A stretch of DNA of 64,000 nt from Lysobacter prati (GTDB lineage Bacteria; Pseudomonadota; Gammaproteobacteria; Xanthomonadales; Xanthomonadaceae). The notes beneath the pieces are model-generated. The model searched no databases, was not told where the DNA came from, and saw only the letters and a list, made by a program, of their open reading frames with translations. The position numbers and the translations under genes were made by a program. This document shows positions 1 to 7,417 of the stretch, piece after piece. Within the stretch, counting starts at the first letter, position 1. Each line of letters opens with the position of its first letter. The stretch spans positions 930,001-994,000 of the forward strand of contig NZ_VLNV01000001.1 of NCBI RefSeq assembly GCF_009765215.1, written 5' to 3'.

Positions 1-1499
1 AGGTACTGGATCTCCGGGATCGGCAGCATGCCGACGTTGGCGAAGCCCTGGGCCATGCCCAGGATCATCGTCTCGTCGAGCAGCGTGTTGAACACGCGGC
101 GCGGGCCGAACGCCTTCTGCAGGCCCTTGGTGACCGTATAGACGCCACCCTTCTGCGCCACGTCCTCGCCGAACAGCAGCGTCTCGGGGTACTTGGCGAA
201 TATGTCGTGCAGGGCGTTGTTGATCTGGATCGCCATGTGTCGCGGCGCCTGGTTCTCCGGCAGCTTGGCCTCGCTGCCGAACACTTCCAGGCGGCGCGCG
301 TCGTAATCGGCGCGCTTGGCTTCGGCAGCGACCTTGGCCGGCGTGTACGGCGCCAGCGGCGCGATCACCTCGGCCAGGTTGTCGAGCTTGGGGCGACGGT
401 CAGCCTCATCGGCGGCGGCGAAACACTTCTTGCGCGTCTGCTCGTACAGGTCGAGCACTTCGTCCTTCGACATCAGCCCCGACTCCATCGCGATGGCCGC
501 CGAGCGCAGCAGCGGATCGGTGGCCTCGACCTTGCAAAGCTCCTCGATCGAACGCCACTCGATCTCGAAGTCGGTGCCGGCGTGACCCATGATGCGGGTC
601 GTCTTCAGGTGCAGGAAAGTCGGACGGCGCGTGCTGCGGCAATGCTCGACGGCGCGCTGCACGTCGCCATAACCGGACGCCAGGTCGAGGCCGTCGGCCG
701 TGAAGTAGTCCAGCCCGTCCATGTTGCGGAAGCGGTTGCCGATCCAGCCACCCGGGGTCTTCACCGAGATGCCGATGCCGTTGTCCTCGCAGACGAACAG
801 CACCGGCGCCGGCAGCTTCTGGTAGGCGGTCCAGGCGGCGGCGTTGAACGCGGTCTGCGCGGTGGCGTGGTTGGCCGAGGCGTCGCCGAAGGAGCAGATC
901 GTGATGCTGTCGTCCGGAATCGGCAGCGCATGACCCAGGCGCTTGCCGGCTTCGATCGCGACTGCCGTGCCCAGTGCCTTGGGCAGGTGCGAGGCGATGG
1001 TCGAAGTCTGCGGCAGGACCCACAACGGCTTGCTGCCCCAGACCTTGTGACGGCCGCCGCTGGCCGGGTCGTCCTTGCTGGCGGCGAACGACAGCGCCGA
1101 ATCCATCACCGGGTCCATCCCGGGCAGCTTGCGGAAGCGCTCGGCCATGAAGCCACCGGAGCGGTAATGCAGGAACGCCGGATCGGTGTGGCGCGTCAGG
1201 CGCGCCACCATCGCGTTGCCTTCGTGGCCACTGGATCCGATCGTGTAGAAGACCTTGTTCTGCACGCGCAGCACGCGCGCCATCAGGTCGAGATGGCGAC
1301 TGACCAGCTGCGACTTGAACAACTCACGGAAGCCGCGCGCATCGAGCGCGCTGCCGTCGAGGATCGCCTCACCCGCAGCCGGGCGGGCTTCGGCGTGGCC
1401 ATTCCAGGCTTTGACGAACTCGCTGAAGTTGACGTCGCAGATCTCGGCCCGGTTCAGGCCTTTCATGCGTGCGGGGATCGGATTGGGCAGTGCGGACAT
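1..1499 (-). CDS. 2-oxoacid dehydrogenase E1, fused alpha/beta (3' end cut by window)
   Basis: Thiamine-diphosphate (ThDP) E1 component that decarboxylates a 2-oxoacid (branched-chain or pyruvate-like) and passes the acyl group to a lipoyl E2; cytosolic. About 499 codons are visible and the frame leaves the left edge. The first ~400 residues form an E1-alpha domain whose ThDP/Mg motif begins GDAS near residue 205 and closes at EDNG about 30 residues on. The frame then continues into a typical E1-beta start (LLFGEDVAQKGGVYTV) and reaches EIQYL at the edge, so alpha and beta are one chain. ATG start reads MSALPNPIPARMKG; no strong ribosome site is seen. Substrate cannot be fixed from this part. 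Family assignment is firm, the branched-chain preference is inference. Confidence 0.9.
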   Translation of the reverse strand, partial: MSALPNPIPARMKGLNRAEICDVNFSEFVKAWNGHAEARPAAGEAILDGSALDARGFRELFKSQLVSRHLDLMARVLRVQNKVFYTIGSSGHEGNAMVARLTRHTDPAFLHYRSGGFMAERFRKLPGMDPVMDSALSFAASKDDPASGGRHKVWGSKPLWVLPQTSTIASHLPKALGTAVAIEAGKRLGHALPIPDDSITICSFGDASANHATAQTAFNAAAWTAYQKLPAPVLFVCEDNGIGISVKTPGGWIGNRFRNMDGLDYFTADGLDLASGYGDVQRAVEHCRSTRRPTFLHLKTTRIMGHAGTDFEIEWRSIEELCKVEATDPLLRSAAIAMESGLMSKDEVLDLYEQTRKKCFAAADEADRRPKLDNLAEVIAPLAPYTPAKVAAEAKRADYDARRLEVFGSEAKLPENQAPRHMAIQINNALHDIFAKYPETLLFGEDVAQKGGVYTVTKGLQKAFGPRRVFNTLLDETMILGMAQGFANVGMLPIPEIQY

Positions 1500-1575
1500 T
1501 TTTTCTGGTTCTCGGATGTCGTCCCGCGCAGTGCGCGGGACCAGGTATGGCTTTGCGAGGAATTGGTGCGACGAG

Positions 1576-2220
1576 TCAGTCCGGCAGCGCCAGGCGCGAG
1601 GCGACCTCGACCGGCGGCGACGGCATGGCGATAAAGCCCGGCGTCTTCATCACGCGGGCCAGCCATTCGCGAATCTGCGGATAGCGCGAAACGTCGAAGC
1701 CGCCTTCGTCTGCGACGACGGTGTAGGCGAACAGGGCGATGTCGGCGATGCCATAAGCGTCACCGCTGAACCACTCGTGCCCGGCGGCAAGGTGCTGTTC
1801 CATCACCGCCAGCGCCTGGTGACCGCGCTCGCGCAACTGCGCCAGCGTGGCACGACGCGGCGAGTCCAGCGTCGTCCAGCCGCGGATGAAGCGGGCGACC
1901 GCGATATACGGCTCGTGGCTGTACTGCTCGAAGAACATCCAGCTCAGCACCTGCGCACGCTGCCAGGCGTCACCCGCCCAGAACGGCGTGCCCTCGGCCA
2001 GCCAGCACAGGATCGCGTTGGACTCGGTGAGGATGCGGCCGTCCTCGAGCTCGACCATCGGCACCTTGCCGTTGGGATTCTTGCCCAGGTATTCCGGCGT
2101 GCGGGTCTCGCCGCAGGTGCTGTCGATCTCGACCCACTTGAACTCACGACCGAGCTGGGTCAGCAGCAACTTCAGCTTGTGGCAATTGCCGGAACAGGAA
2201 TAGCCATAGACGGTGATCAT
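1576..2220 (-). CDS. Glutathione S-transferase family protein
   Basis: Predicted cytosolic glutathione transferase of 214 residues, the normal family size. Residues 1-80 are a thioredoxin-like domain (MITVYGYSCSGNCHKLKLLL, then NGKVPMVELEDG and the ESNAIL motif that binds glutathione); the rest is the all-helical C-terminal domain. The ATG was chosen because GAGGAG lies 5 bases upstream, whereas an in-frame start 11 codons earlier has no such site and would lie inside the upstream gene. Its ATG overlaps the stop of the upstream frameshifted GNAT gene as ATGA, which suggests translational coupling and one transcript. Substrate unknown. Confidence 0.93.
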   Translation of the reverse strand: MITVYGYSCSGNCHKLKLLLTQLGREFKWVEIDSTCGETRTPEYLGKNPNGKVPMVELEDGRILTESNAILCWLAEGTPFWAGDAWQRAQVLSWMFFEQYSHEPYIAVARFIRGWTTLDSPRRATLAQLRERGHQALAVMEQHLAAGHEWFSGDAYGIADIALFAYTVVADEGGFDVSRYPQIREWLARVMKTPGFIAMPSPPVEVASRLALPD

Positions 2221-2773
2221 GTGCGCTCCTCGAGTGTGCGCCGGGCGAGCCACTGCTCGCGCGACTGTCCCCAGATTTCGATCTCGTCGGTATCGAACGG
2301 CACCGGCAGGCGGCCCATGCGCAGGTAGCGCGAGCCGAGCTTGGCAGCAACGGCCTTGGAATTGGCGTTTTGCGGATCGATGGTGTGGATCACCTCGCTC
2401 CAGCCCAGGTGATCGATGGCCCAGTCGATCGAGGCGGCAGCCGCCTCGGGACCGAAGCCCTTGCCCCAGTGCTTGCGGACGATGCTCCAGCCGACCTCGG
2501 CCCAGGCCAGCCTTCCGGCTGCCACGGCCCGACCCGCCCTACCCACTCGCCGCTGGCCTTCTCGATCACCGAGAACATGGCAAAGCCCTTGAGGTGCCAC
2601 ACGCCGATCATCGCCGCGAAGTTGCGCCACGCCATCGGCCGCGCTTCGGCGCCGCCGATGTAGCGCGTGGCCTCTTCGTCGGCACGGAACGCTGCCCACG
2701 CCTCGAAGTCGCCCGCCTGCGGCGGACGCAGGACCAGGCGCGGGGTTTCGAGTTGGATGTCGAAGACAGACAC
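2217..2773 (-). pseudogene. GNAT N-acetyltransferase (RimJ-like) with a frameshift
   Basis: Acetyl-CoA-dependent N-acetyltransferase of the RimJ/RimL-like GNAT group, disrupted by an apparent one-base deletion. The first part, from a GTG start (MSVFDIQLETPRLVLRPP) with GGAGAGG just upstream, runs to GPWQPEGWPG. The conserved acetyl-CoA half (EVGWSIVRKHWGKGFGPEAA) continues in another frame to the stop. The junction falls at the CCC run 2501-2503 (GGG in the coding sense); one extra G restores a continuous ~185-residue protein. The second half is still GNAT-like with no further lesion, so the event is recent or a sequencing error. It overlaps the downstream GST gene by ATGA. Confidence 0.85.
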
Positions 2774-2800
2774 GTGGACCTCTCCGCCAGCATCTGAGCC

Positions 2801-2826
2801 GTCATGCCCGCGAAGGCGGGCATGAC
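2801..2826. repeat. dRS3-like short palindrome
   Basis: Perfect hairpin: GTCATGCCCGC and its complement separated by GAAG. It sits just past the 3' end of the acyl-CoA dehydrogenase gene and is the first of about a dozen related short palindromes in the window (core CCCGC-loop-GCGGG with GTCAT/ATGAC ends). It may serve as a processing or termination hairpin. Confidence 0.8.
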
Positions 2827-2853
2827 GAGGGATCTCGATCTTCGAGCCGGGTA

Positions 2854-4017
2854 TCAGAACGCGCTGATGCCCGTCAGCTCGCGGCCGATCACCAGCTGGT
2901 GCACGGTTTCGGTGCCTTCATAGGTGATCACCGACTCCAGGTTGAGCGCATGACGGATCGCCGCATGCTCGGTGGTGATGCCGGCGCCGCCGAGCAGGTC
3001 GCGGCACTCGCGCGCGATGTCGATGGCCATGCGGCAGTTGTTCCACTTCGCCAGCGACACCTGTGCCGGCTGCATGGCACCGGCGTCCTTGAGGCGACCG
3101 AGCTGCACGACCAGCAACTGCGCCAGCGTGATCCGGCGTGCCATCTCGGCCATCTTGATCTGCGCGCTCTGCGTCGCCGCCACCGGGCGGTCGAACAGGA
3201 TGCGTTCCTTGGTGTAGTTCAGCACTTCGTCGAGGCAGGCGATGGCCGCGCCGATCGGGCCCCAGGTGATGCCGTAGCGAGCCTGGGTCAGGCAGCCCAG
3301 CGGACCCTTCAGGCCCTTCACGTTGGGCAGGCGGTTGCTGTCGGGCACGCGCACGTTGTCGAAGAACAGCGAGCTGGTCACCGACGCGCGCAGGCTCATC
3401 TTGTGCTTGATTTCCTGCGCGGCGAAACCGGGCATGCCCTTCTCGACGATGAAGCCCTGGATGCCCTCGTCGGTCTGCGCCCAGACGATCGCGATGTCGG
3501 CGACGTTGCCGTTGGTGATCCACATCTTCGAACCGTTGAGGACCCAGTCGCCGCCGTCGCGCTTGGCGTGGGTCTTCATGTTGGCCGGATCGGAACCACC
3601 GTGCGGCTCGGTCAGGCCGAAGCAGCCGATGACCTTGCCCGCGGCCATGTCCGGCAGCCAGCGCATGCGCTGTTCTTCCGAACCGTAGGCGTAGATCGGG
3701 TACATGCACAGCGAGGACTGCACGCTGACGAAGCTGCGGATGCCACTGTCGCCGCGCTCGAGTTCCTGGCAGATCAGACCATAGCTGACCGCATTGAGGC
3801 CGGCGCAACCGTACTTCTCCGGCAGCGACGAGCCGAGCAGGCCCAGTTCGGCGATCTCGCCCACCAGTTCCTTGGGGAAACGGGCCTGGTCGAACGCGTC
3901 ACCGATGATCGGGATCACGCGCTCGTTGGTGAAACGCGCCACCGTGTCCTGTACGGCGCGCTCCTCTTCAGTGAGCAGGGAGCGGACGTCGTAGAGATCG
4001 TACGGGTGCAGGGCCAT
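2854..4017 (-). CDS. gcdH: Acyl-CoA dehydrogenase, glutaryl-CoA dehydrogenase type
   Basis: FAD enzyme converting glutaryl-CoA to crotonyl-CoA and CO2 in lysine/tryptophan degradation; cytosolic, electrons go to ETF. The 387-residue chain matches the family (~390). Visible are the N-terminal helical domain, the RSFVSVQSSL segment typical of GCDH, the middle-domain FGLTEPHGGSDP loop with KMWITNG, and the C-terminal YEGTETVHQL motif whose Glu367 corresponds to catalytic Glu370 of human GCDH. The start at MALHPYD gives the family length; a much longer in-frame extension upstream reads through repeat DNA and is rejected. No lysine-degradation genes lie nearby, so the substrate rests on family features. 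Confidence 0.9.
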   Translation of the reverse strand: MALHPYDLYDVRSLLTEEERAVQDTVARFTNERVIPIIGDAFDQARFPKELVGEIAELGLLGSSLPEKYGCAGLNAVSYGLICQELERGDSGIRSFVSVQSSLCMYPIYAYGSEEQRMRWLPDMAAGKVIGCFGLTEPHGGSDPANMKTHAKRDGGDWVLNGSKMWITNGNVADIAIVWAQTDEGIQGFIVEKGMPGFAAQEIKHKMSLRASVTSSLFFDNVRVPDSNRLPNVKGLKGPLGCLTQARYGITWGPIGAAIACLDEVLNYTKERILFDRPVAATQSAQIKMAEMARRITLAQLLVVQLGRLKDAGAMQPAQVSLAKWNNCRMAIDIARECRDLLGGAGITTEHAAIRHALNLESVITYEGTETVHQLVIGRELTGISAF

Positions 4018-4155
4018 GGCGCGCTCGACAGTGGAAAGACAGCCATTGTAATGGCCGCCGGCGGCGCGGGTAGCCCTACAGCCCTGTTTTTCCAAGGGGT
4101 TGCCGACGTGAATGCGCGGCCAGGGCGCTTCGTTTGCCCTCCCCCTACGAACTGA

Positions 4156-4195
4156 CGAAGACAGTGAAGTAACTCGCCGAAGCGTCGTCCGCCGG
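4156..4195 (+). repeat. Truncated copy of the composite repeat (linker and start of arm)
   Basis: Begins CGAAGACAGTGAAGTAACTC and continues GCCGAAGCGTCGTCCGCCGG. It matches the linker and first part of the outer arm of the full elements at 4248 and 36481, then breaks off before a dRS3-like palindrome. It looks like the remnant of an older or recombined copy next to the intact one. Confidence 0.65.
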
Positions 4196-4211
4196 CCAAG
4201 GCAACGAAGCT

Positions 4212-4238
4212 GGGTCCCCACCTTCGCGGGGATGACGG
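4212..4238. repeat. dRS3-like short palindrome
   Basis: GGGTCCCC...CGGGGATGACGG with a TTCG loop, one mismatch in the stem. It lies on the 5' side of the complete composite repeat. Confidence 0.75.
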
Positions 4239-4247
4239 CTGAAGGAC

Positions 4248-4385
4248 GAAGACCGGGCAATGACACACCGAAGCGGCGTCCGCCGGGTCGGGGATTGCGC
4301 AGCAGTGGGCCATGGATGGCCCACGCCCCGCCTTCGGACAGGATGTCCGACGAAGGGGCGGAGCAATCCCCGGCCCGGCGGACGA
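4248..4385 (+). repeat. Composite structured repeat, copy A (linker plus nested palindrome)
   Basis: Within a 514-bp gene-free stretch. The linker GAAGACCGGGCAATGA is followed by a 21-bp inverted repeat, arms 4278-4298 (GTCCGCCGGGTCGGGGATTG...) and 4363-4383, with one mismatch. Between the arms lie a perfect hairpin (4305-4324, GTGGGCCAT-GG-ATGGCCCAC) and an imperfect hairpin (4328-4361) centred on GACAGGATGTC. One strand can therefore fold as a stem with two side hairpins. Copies B, C and D share the plan with base-pair-preserving differences. It lies between the 5' side of the acyl-CoA dehydrogenase gene and the 3' side of the glycine-zipper gene. The rest of the gap holds short palindromes and no gene. 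Confidence 0.9.
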
Positions 4386-4442
4386 CGCCTTACCGACGCA
4401 AGACGCTTACCAACGACCCCAGACGGAAGGAGCGACGTCCAT

Positions 4443-4470
4443 GGATTCCCGCCTGCGCGGGAATGACGGG
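4443..4470. repeat. dRS3-like short palindrome
   Basis: ATTCCCGC and GCGGGAAT around a CTGC loop, flanked by GG and GACGGG and preceded by ACGTCCATGG. It is the 3' border of composite copy A and lies against the terminator of the next gene. The ATTCCC-N8-GGGAAT form is that of the neisserial dRS3 repeat. Confidence 0.8.
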
Positions 4471-4471
4471 C

Positions 4472-4503
4472 AAAAAAAAAAGGGGCCGGATCGCTCCGGC
4501 CCC
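4472..4503 (-). terminator. Rho-independent terminator of the glycine-zipper gene
   Basis: On the minus strand a GGGGCCGGA stem with TCCGGCCCC, loop of four, is followed by a run of ten T. It lies about 30 bp past the stop of the minus-strand gene at 4532. Confidence 0.9.
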
Positions 4504-4531
4504 TCGGGTATTGCGCTGTGATCGAGAACGA

Positions 4532-5341
4532 TCAGCCCTGGGTCGAACCCGTCGAGGCCGAAGCGGTCTGGGTCACGACCTGGCCGTCGATCACCGGCAG
4601 GCGGTTGTTGACCGGACGCTCGTCCATGCGGATGGTCTGCTCGGCGCCATCGTAACGGTAGGTCACGTCATAGCCGACCACCTTGTCCTCTTCACCCAGC
4701 AGGATCTTGTTGCCCGGCTTGCTGTCGGTGCGCATGGAACCGGTGGTGCCGTCCGGATTGCGGAAGGTCACGTTGTAACCGACCACGCGCGAGGACTGCG
4801 ACGTCGAGGACGCCGTGTGGCACTGGCGCTCGGTGCGGCTGGTGACCTTGCCGCCAACGTGGCGCTTGTCGACCGTGTTGCCGATGAAGCCACCGGCAAC
4901 CGCGCCCGCGGCGGTCGCGGCCTTGCGGCCGTTGCCGCTGCCGATCTGGTTGCCGACCAGGCCACCGATCACGGCGCCGGCGACGGTGCCGCCAACGTTG
5001 CCGTCACGCTCCGGAGCGCGCTCCTGCACGACCACGTCCTCGCAGACCTCACGCGGGGTCGAAGTGGTGCTGGTCTCGCGCACCGCGTCGGTGCCGATGA
5101 CGGTGGCGTACAGCTTTTCCTTCTCATTGATCGGCTTGACGTTGAGGACGTCGGCGTATTCGACCTTGCCCGACTGGATCGCACCGTCGGCCGCCATGTC
5201 GCCGTTCTGACCGACCGGCTGGCCGCTGGCATCGACCTGGGCCTGGGCCTTGTCGTTGCTACCGAAGCTGTTGAAGGCCGCAACTGCGACGCCGCCGACC
5301 AGCAGCGAAGCCAGGGCGACTGCGAGGAGATTCTTGTTCAT
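4532..5341 (-). CDS. Glycine-zipper 2TM envelope protein
   Basis: 269-residue envelope protein of unknown precise role. The N-terminus (MNKNLLAVALASLLVGGVAVAAF) is a signal or membrane anchor. Residues ~115-155 hold a glycine-zipper 2TM segment (GGTVAGAVIGGLVGNQIGSG, then AATAAGAVAGGFIGN) of the Rick_17kDa/SlyB kind, which inserts in or associates with the outer membrane. The C-terminal part contains two similar units (VVGYNVTFRNPDG and VVGYDVTYRYDG), suggesting an internal duplication. AGAGG upstream of the ATG is a weak ribosome site; a strong terminator follows. It is monocistronic. A second glycine-zipper protein lies near 8 kb. Confidence 0.9.
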   Translation of the reverse strand: MNKNLLAVALASLLVGGVAVAAFNSFGSNDKAQAQVDASGQPVGQNGDMAADGAIQSGKVEYADVLNVKPINEKEKLYATVIGTDAVRETSTTSTPREVCEDVVVQERAPERDGNVGGTVAGAVIGGLVGNQIGSGNGRKAATAAGAVAGGFIGNTVDKRHVGGKVTSRTERQCHTASSTSQSSRVVGYNVTFRNPDGTTGSMRTDSKPGNKILLGEEDKVVGYDVTYRYDGAEQTIRMDERPVNNRLPVIDGQVVTQTASASTGSTQG

Positions 5342-5506
5342 TTGAGGCCTCTGCTGCGGGTTTTGGCCCGCGGGTTGGTGGATGGCGCCATTCGAACACT
5401 GCGATCCTGAACGGCCGCCGATTTTTTAACATCAAGCTGTCGTAACTGTGAACCTGGTTTGGCCACGTGTTAGCGTCATTGCGACCGCCGTCATACTGCG
5501 AATGCC

Positions 5507-5728
5507 ATGGCCAACCCACTCACCGCTCCCCTGCTGGGCTTCCTGGGCAAGCTCAGCTTCCCGCGCCTGTTCGTGCTGACCGCCGCCCTGTTCGTGGTCG
5601 ACCTGGCCGTGCCCGACTTCGTGCCTCTCGCCGACGAGATGCTGCTGGGCATGGGCACCCTGCTGCTGGCCAGCTGGAAAAAGCGAAAGGACCCGAGCCT
5701 GCCCCCGGCGCCCCCCGCCTCGCGCTGA
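5507..5728 (+). CDS. Small membrane protein, DUF6116-like
   Basis: 73-residue protein with two hydrophobic stretches (about residues 20-38 and 43-56) and a basic, proline-rich tail (WKKRKDPSLPPAPP). I recognise the MANPLTAPLLGFLGKLSFPR opening as that of the DUF6116 family of xanthomonads; no function is known to me. It is followed 18 bases later by the TatD-type gene, so the two are probably cotranscribed. Confidence 0.8.
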   Translation: MANPLTAPLLGFLGKLSFPRLFVLTAALFVVDLAVPDFVPLADEMLLGMGTLLLASWKKRKDPSLPPAPPASR

Positions 5729-5746
5729 CCCGGACCCCGGACCCAC

Positions 5747-6526
5747 GTGCCAGCCGCGCCCCCCCTGGTCGACAGCCACTGCCACCTGGACGCGGCCGAG
5801 TTCGACGCCGACCGTGACAAGGTGATCGCGCGCGCCCGCGAGGCCGGTGTCACCCGCCAGGTCGTGCCGGCGGTGGACGCCGCCGGCTGGCCGAAGCTGC
5901 GTGACGCCTGTCCGCCGGGCAGCGGCCTGCATCCGGCCTATGGCCTGCACCCGATGTATCTGTCGCAGCATCACGACGAGCATCTGCCCCTGCTGCGCGA
6001 GTGGATCGAGCGCGAACGTCCGCTCGCGATCGGCGAATGCGGCCTGGACTACTTCGTCGAAGGCCTCGACGCGGAAAGGCAGATGCACTTCTTCGAAGGC
6101 CAGCTGCGCCTGGCCCGCGAGTTCGACCTGCCGGTCATCGTGCACGCGCGCCGCGCCGTCGATGCGGTGATCGCCGCCATCCGTCGCGTTGGCGGACTGC
6201 GCGGCGTCGTCCACAGCTACTCCGGCAGCGAAGAGCAGGCGCGGCAGCTGTGGCACGCCGGCTTCATGCTCGGGCTCGGCGGCCCGGTGACCTACGACCG
6301 CGCCAATCGCCTGCGCAAGCTGGCGGCGTCGATGCCGCTGGAACACCTGCTGCTGGAAACCGATGCACCGGACCAGCCCGATGCGGGCATTCGCGGGCAG
6401 CGCAACGAACCGGCCCGGTTGCCGGAAGTGCTGCGTGTCATCGCAGGATTGCGCGGCATCGAAGCCGAAGCCCTGGCACGTGCGACGACGGCCAACGCCG
6501 AGCGTCTGTTCGCTCTGCCCGCGTAA
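5747..6526 (+). CDS. TatD family metal-dependent hydrolase (DNase)
   Basis: 259-residue TIM-barrel hydrolase of the TatD family, cytosolic 3'-5' exodeoxyribonuclease/AP-type nuclease in characterised relatives. Metal ligands are visible: the N-terminal DSHCHLD, the GECGLDYF glutamate, IVHARRA and VVHSYSG histidines, and the C-terminal LLETDAPD aspartate. The GTG start is the only reasonable one ahead of the VDSHCH strand; no clear ribosome site, which fits coupling to the preceding small membrane gene. Its 3' end lies 3 bases from the convergent tcdA stop. Confidence 0.93.
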   Translation: MPAAPPLVDSHCHLDAAEFDADRDKVIARAREAGVTRQVVPAVDAAGWPKLRDACPPGSGLHPAYGLHPMYLSQHHDEHLPLLREWIERERPLAIGECGLDYFVEGLDAERQMHFFEGQLRLAREFDLPVIVHARRAVDAVIAAIRRVGGLRGVVHSYSGSEEQARQLWHAGFMLGLGGPVTYDRANRLRKLAASMPLEHLLLETDAPDQPDAGIRGQRNEPARLPEVLRVIAGLRGIEAEALARATTANAERLFALPA

Positions 6527-6529
6527 GGA

Positions 6530-7333
6530 CTACTTGCGCTTCAGCAGCAACTCCAGCGCGCGACCGACCGCGGCAAATGCGAACGTGCCGGTGATGTGCG
6601 TGGCCGCGCCCAGCCCGCCGCCGCAGTCCAGCTTGAGCGCCGCGTCACCGCTCACCTGCGGGCGCACGCCGCAGACGCTGCCGTCAGGCTGCGGGTACTT
6701 GACATTCTCCAGTGAATAGATCGCCGAGATGCCGAAATAGCGATCGGTGTTCTTCGGGAAGTTGAACTCGCTGCGCAGCTTCTTGCGCACCAGCGCCAGC
6801 ATCGCATCGTGCTCGGTACGCGACAGGTCGCGCACGCGCACCAGGGTCGCGTCGGTGCGTCCGCCGGCCGAGCCGACCACGATCATCGGCAACTTGCGGC
6901 GCCGGCACCACGCGGCCATCTCGACCTTGGTGCGGAAGCTGTCGCATGCGTCGATCACCAGGTCGAACCCGCGGTCGAGCATCTCCGCCAGGTTGGTCGG
7001 AGTGACGAAACTGGCCACCGCCTCGACCGTGATCTGCGGATTGATCGCCCGACAGCGCTCGGCCATCGACTCGACCTTGGCCCGGCCGTACTGGCCGGCC
7101 AGGGCGGGAAGCTGGCGGTTGGTGTTGGACACGCACAGGTCGTCGGCGTCGATCAGGGTCAGGTGGCCGATGCCGGTACGTGCCAGCGCTTCCACCACCC
7201 ACGATCCGACCCCGCCCATGCCGACGACGGCGACGCGGCAGCTGGACAGGCGGGCAACGGTTCCGATGCCGTACAGACGGTCGACTCCGGCGAAGCGCTC
7301 GAGCCAGGCCGGGTCCAGGGAGGTGGTGGTCAT
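6530..7333 (-). CDS. tcdA: tRNA threonylcarbamoyladenosine dehydratase
   Basis: E1-like ATP-dependent enzyme that cyclises t6A37 to ct6A in ANN-decoding tRNAs. 267 residues, as E. coli TcdA (CsdL). The nucleotide-binding motif GMGGVGS starts at residue 38; DADDLCVSNTNRQ, the DACDSFRTK segment and the SAGGRTDAT motif are those of the family, and the C-terminus GGLGAATHITGTFAFAAVG is typical. There is no csdE/csdA nearby. ATG start; monocistronic and convergent with the TatD-type gene. Confidence 0.95.
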   Translation of the reverse strand: MTTTSLDPAWLERFAGVDRLYGIGTVARLSSCRVAVVGMGGVGSWVVEALARTGIGHLTLIDADDLCVSNTNRQLPALAGQYGRAKVESMAERCRAINPQITVEAVASFVTPTNLAEMLDRGFDLVIDACDSFRTKVEMAAWCRRRKLPMIVVGSAGGRTDATLVRVRDLSRTEHDAMLALVRKKLRSEFNFPKNTDRYFGISAIYSLENVKYPQPDGSVCGVRPQVSGDAALKLDCGGGLGAATHITGTFAFAAVGRALELLLKRK

Positions 7334-7382
7334 TGCGACATTGTAAGGGTCCGCAGGCCGCAGACGGTCGCGGCCTGCGTGA

Positions 7383-7388
7383 TATGGT
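7383..7388 (+). promoter_or_regulatory. Candidate -10 element (TATGGT) for the cytochrome gene
   Basis: TATGGT followed by a GC-rich discriminator, about 30 bases before the ATG and 15 before the AAGGAG ribosome site. No convincing -35 is seen. It is one of several similar TANNNT-GC sites in the window. Confidence 0.35.
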
Positions 7389-7417
7389 TCCGCGCAAACT
7401 GCAAGGAGAGCCCGTCA

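Noticed and set aside
3994-4266. N-terminal extension of the acyl-CoA dehydrogenase by 83 codons
   Set aside because: The extension is translated repeat DNA and gives a chain longer than the family; MALHPYD matches the expected start.
4312-4521. Short open frames inside the composite repeats (also near 27446-27891, 36192-36732 and 62052-62555)
   Set aside because: They recur because the repeat recurs; frames differ between copies and break at the palindromes, so they are not protein genes.
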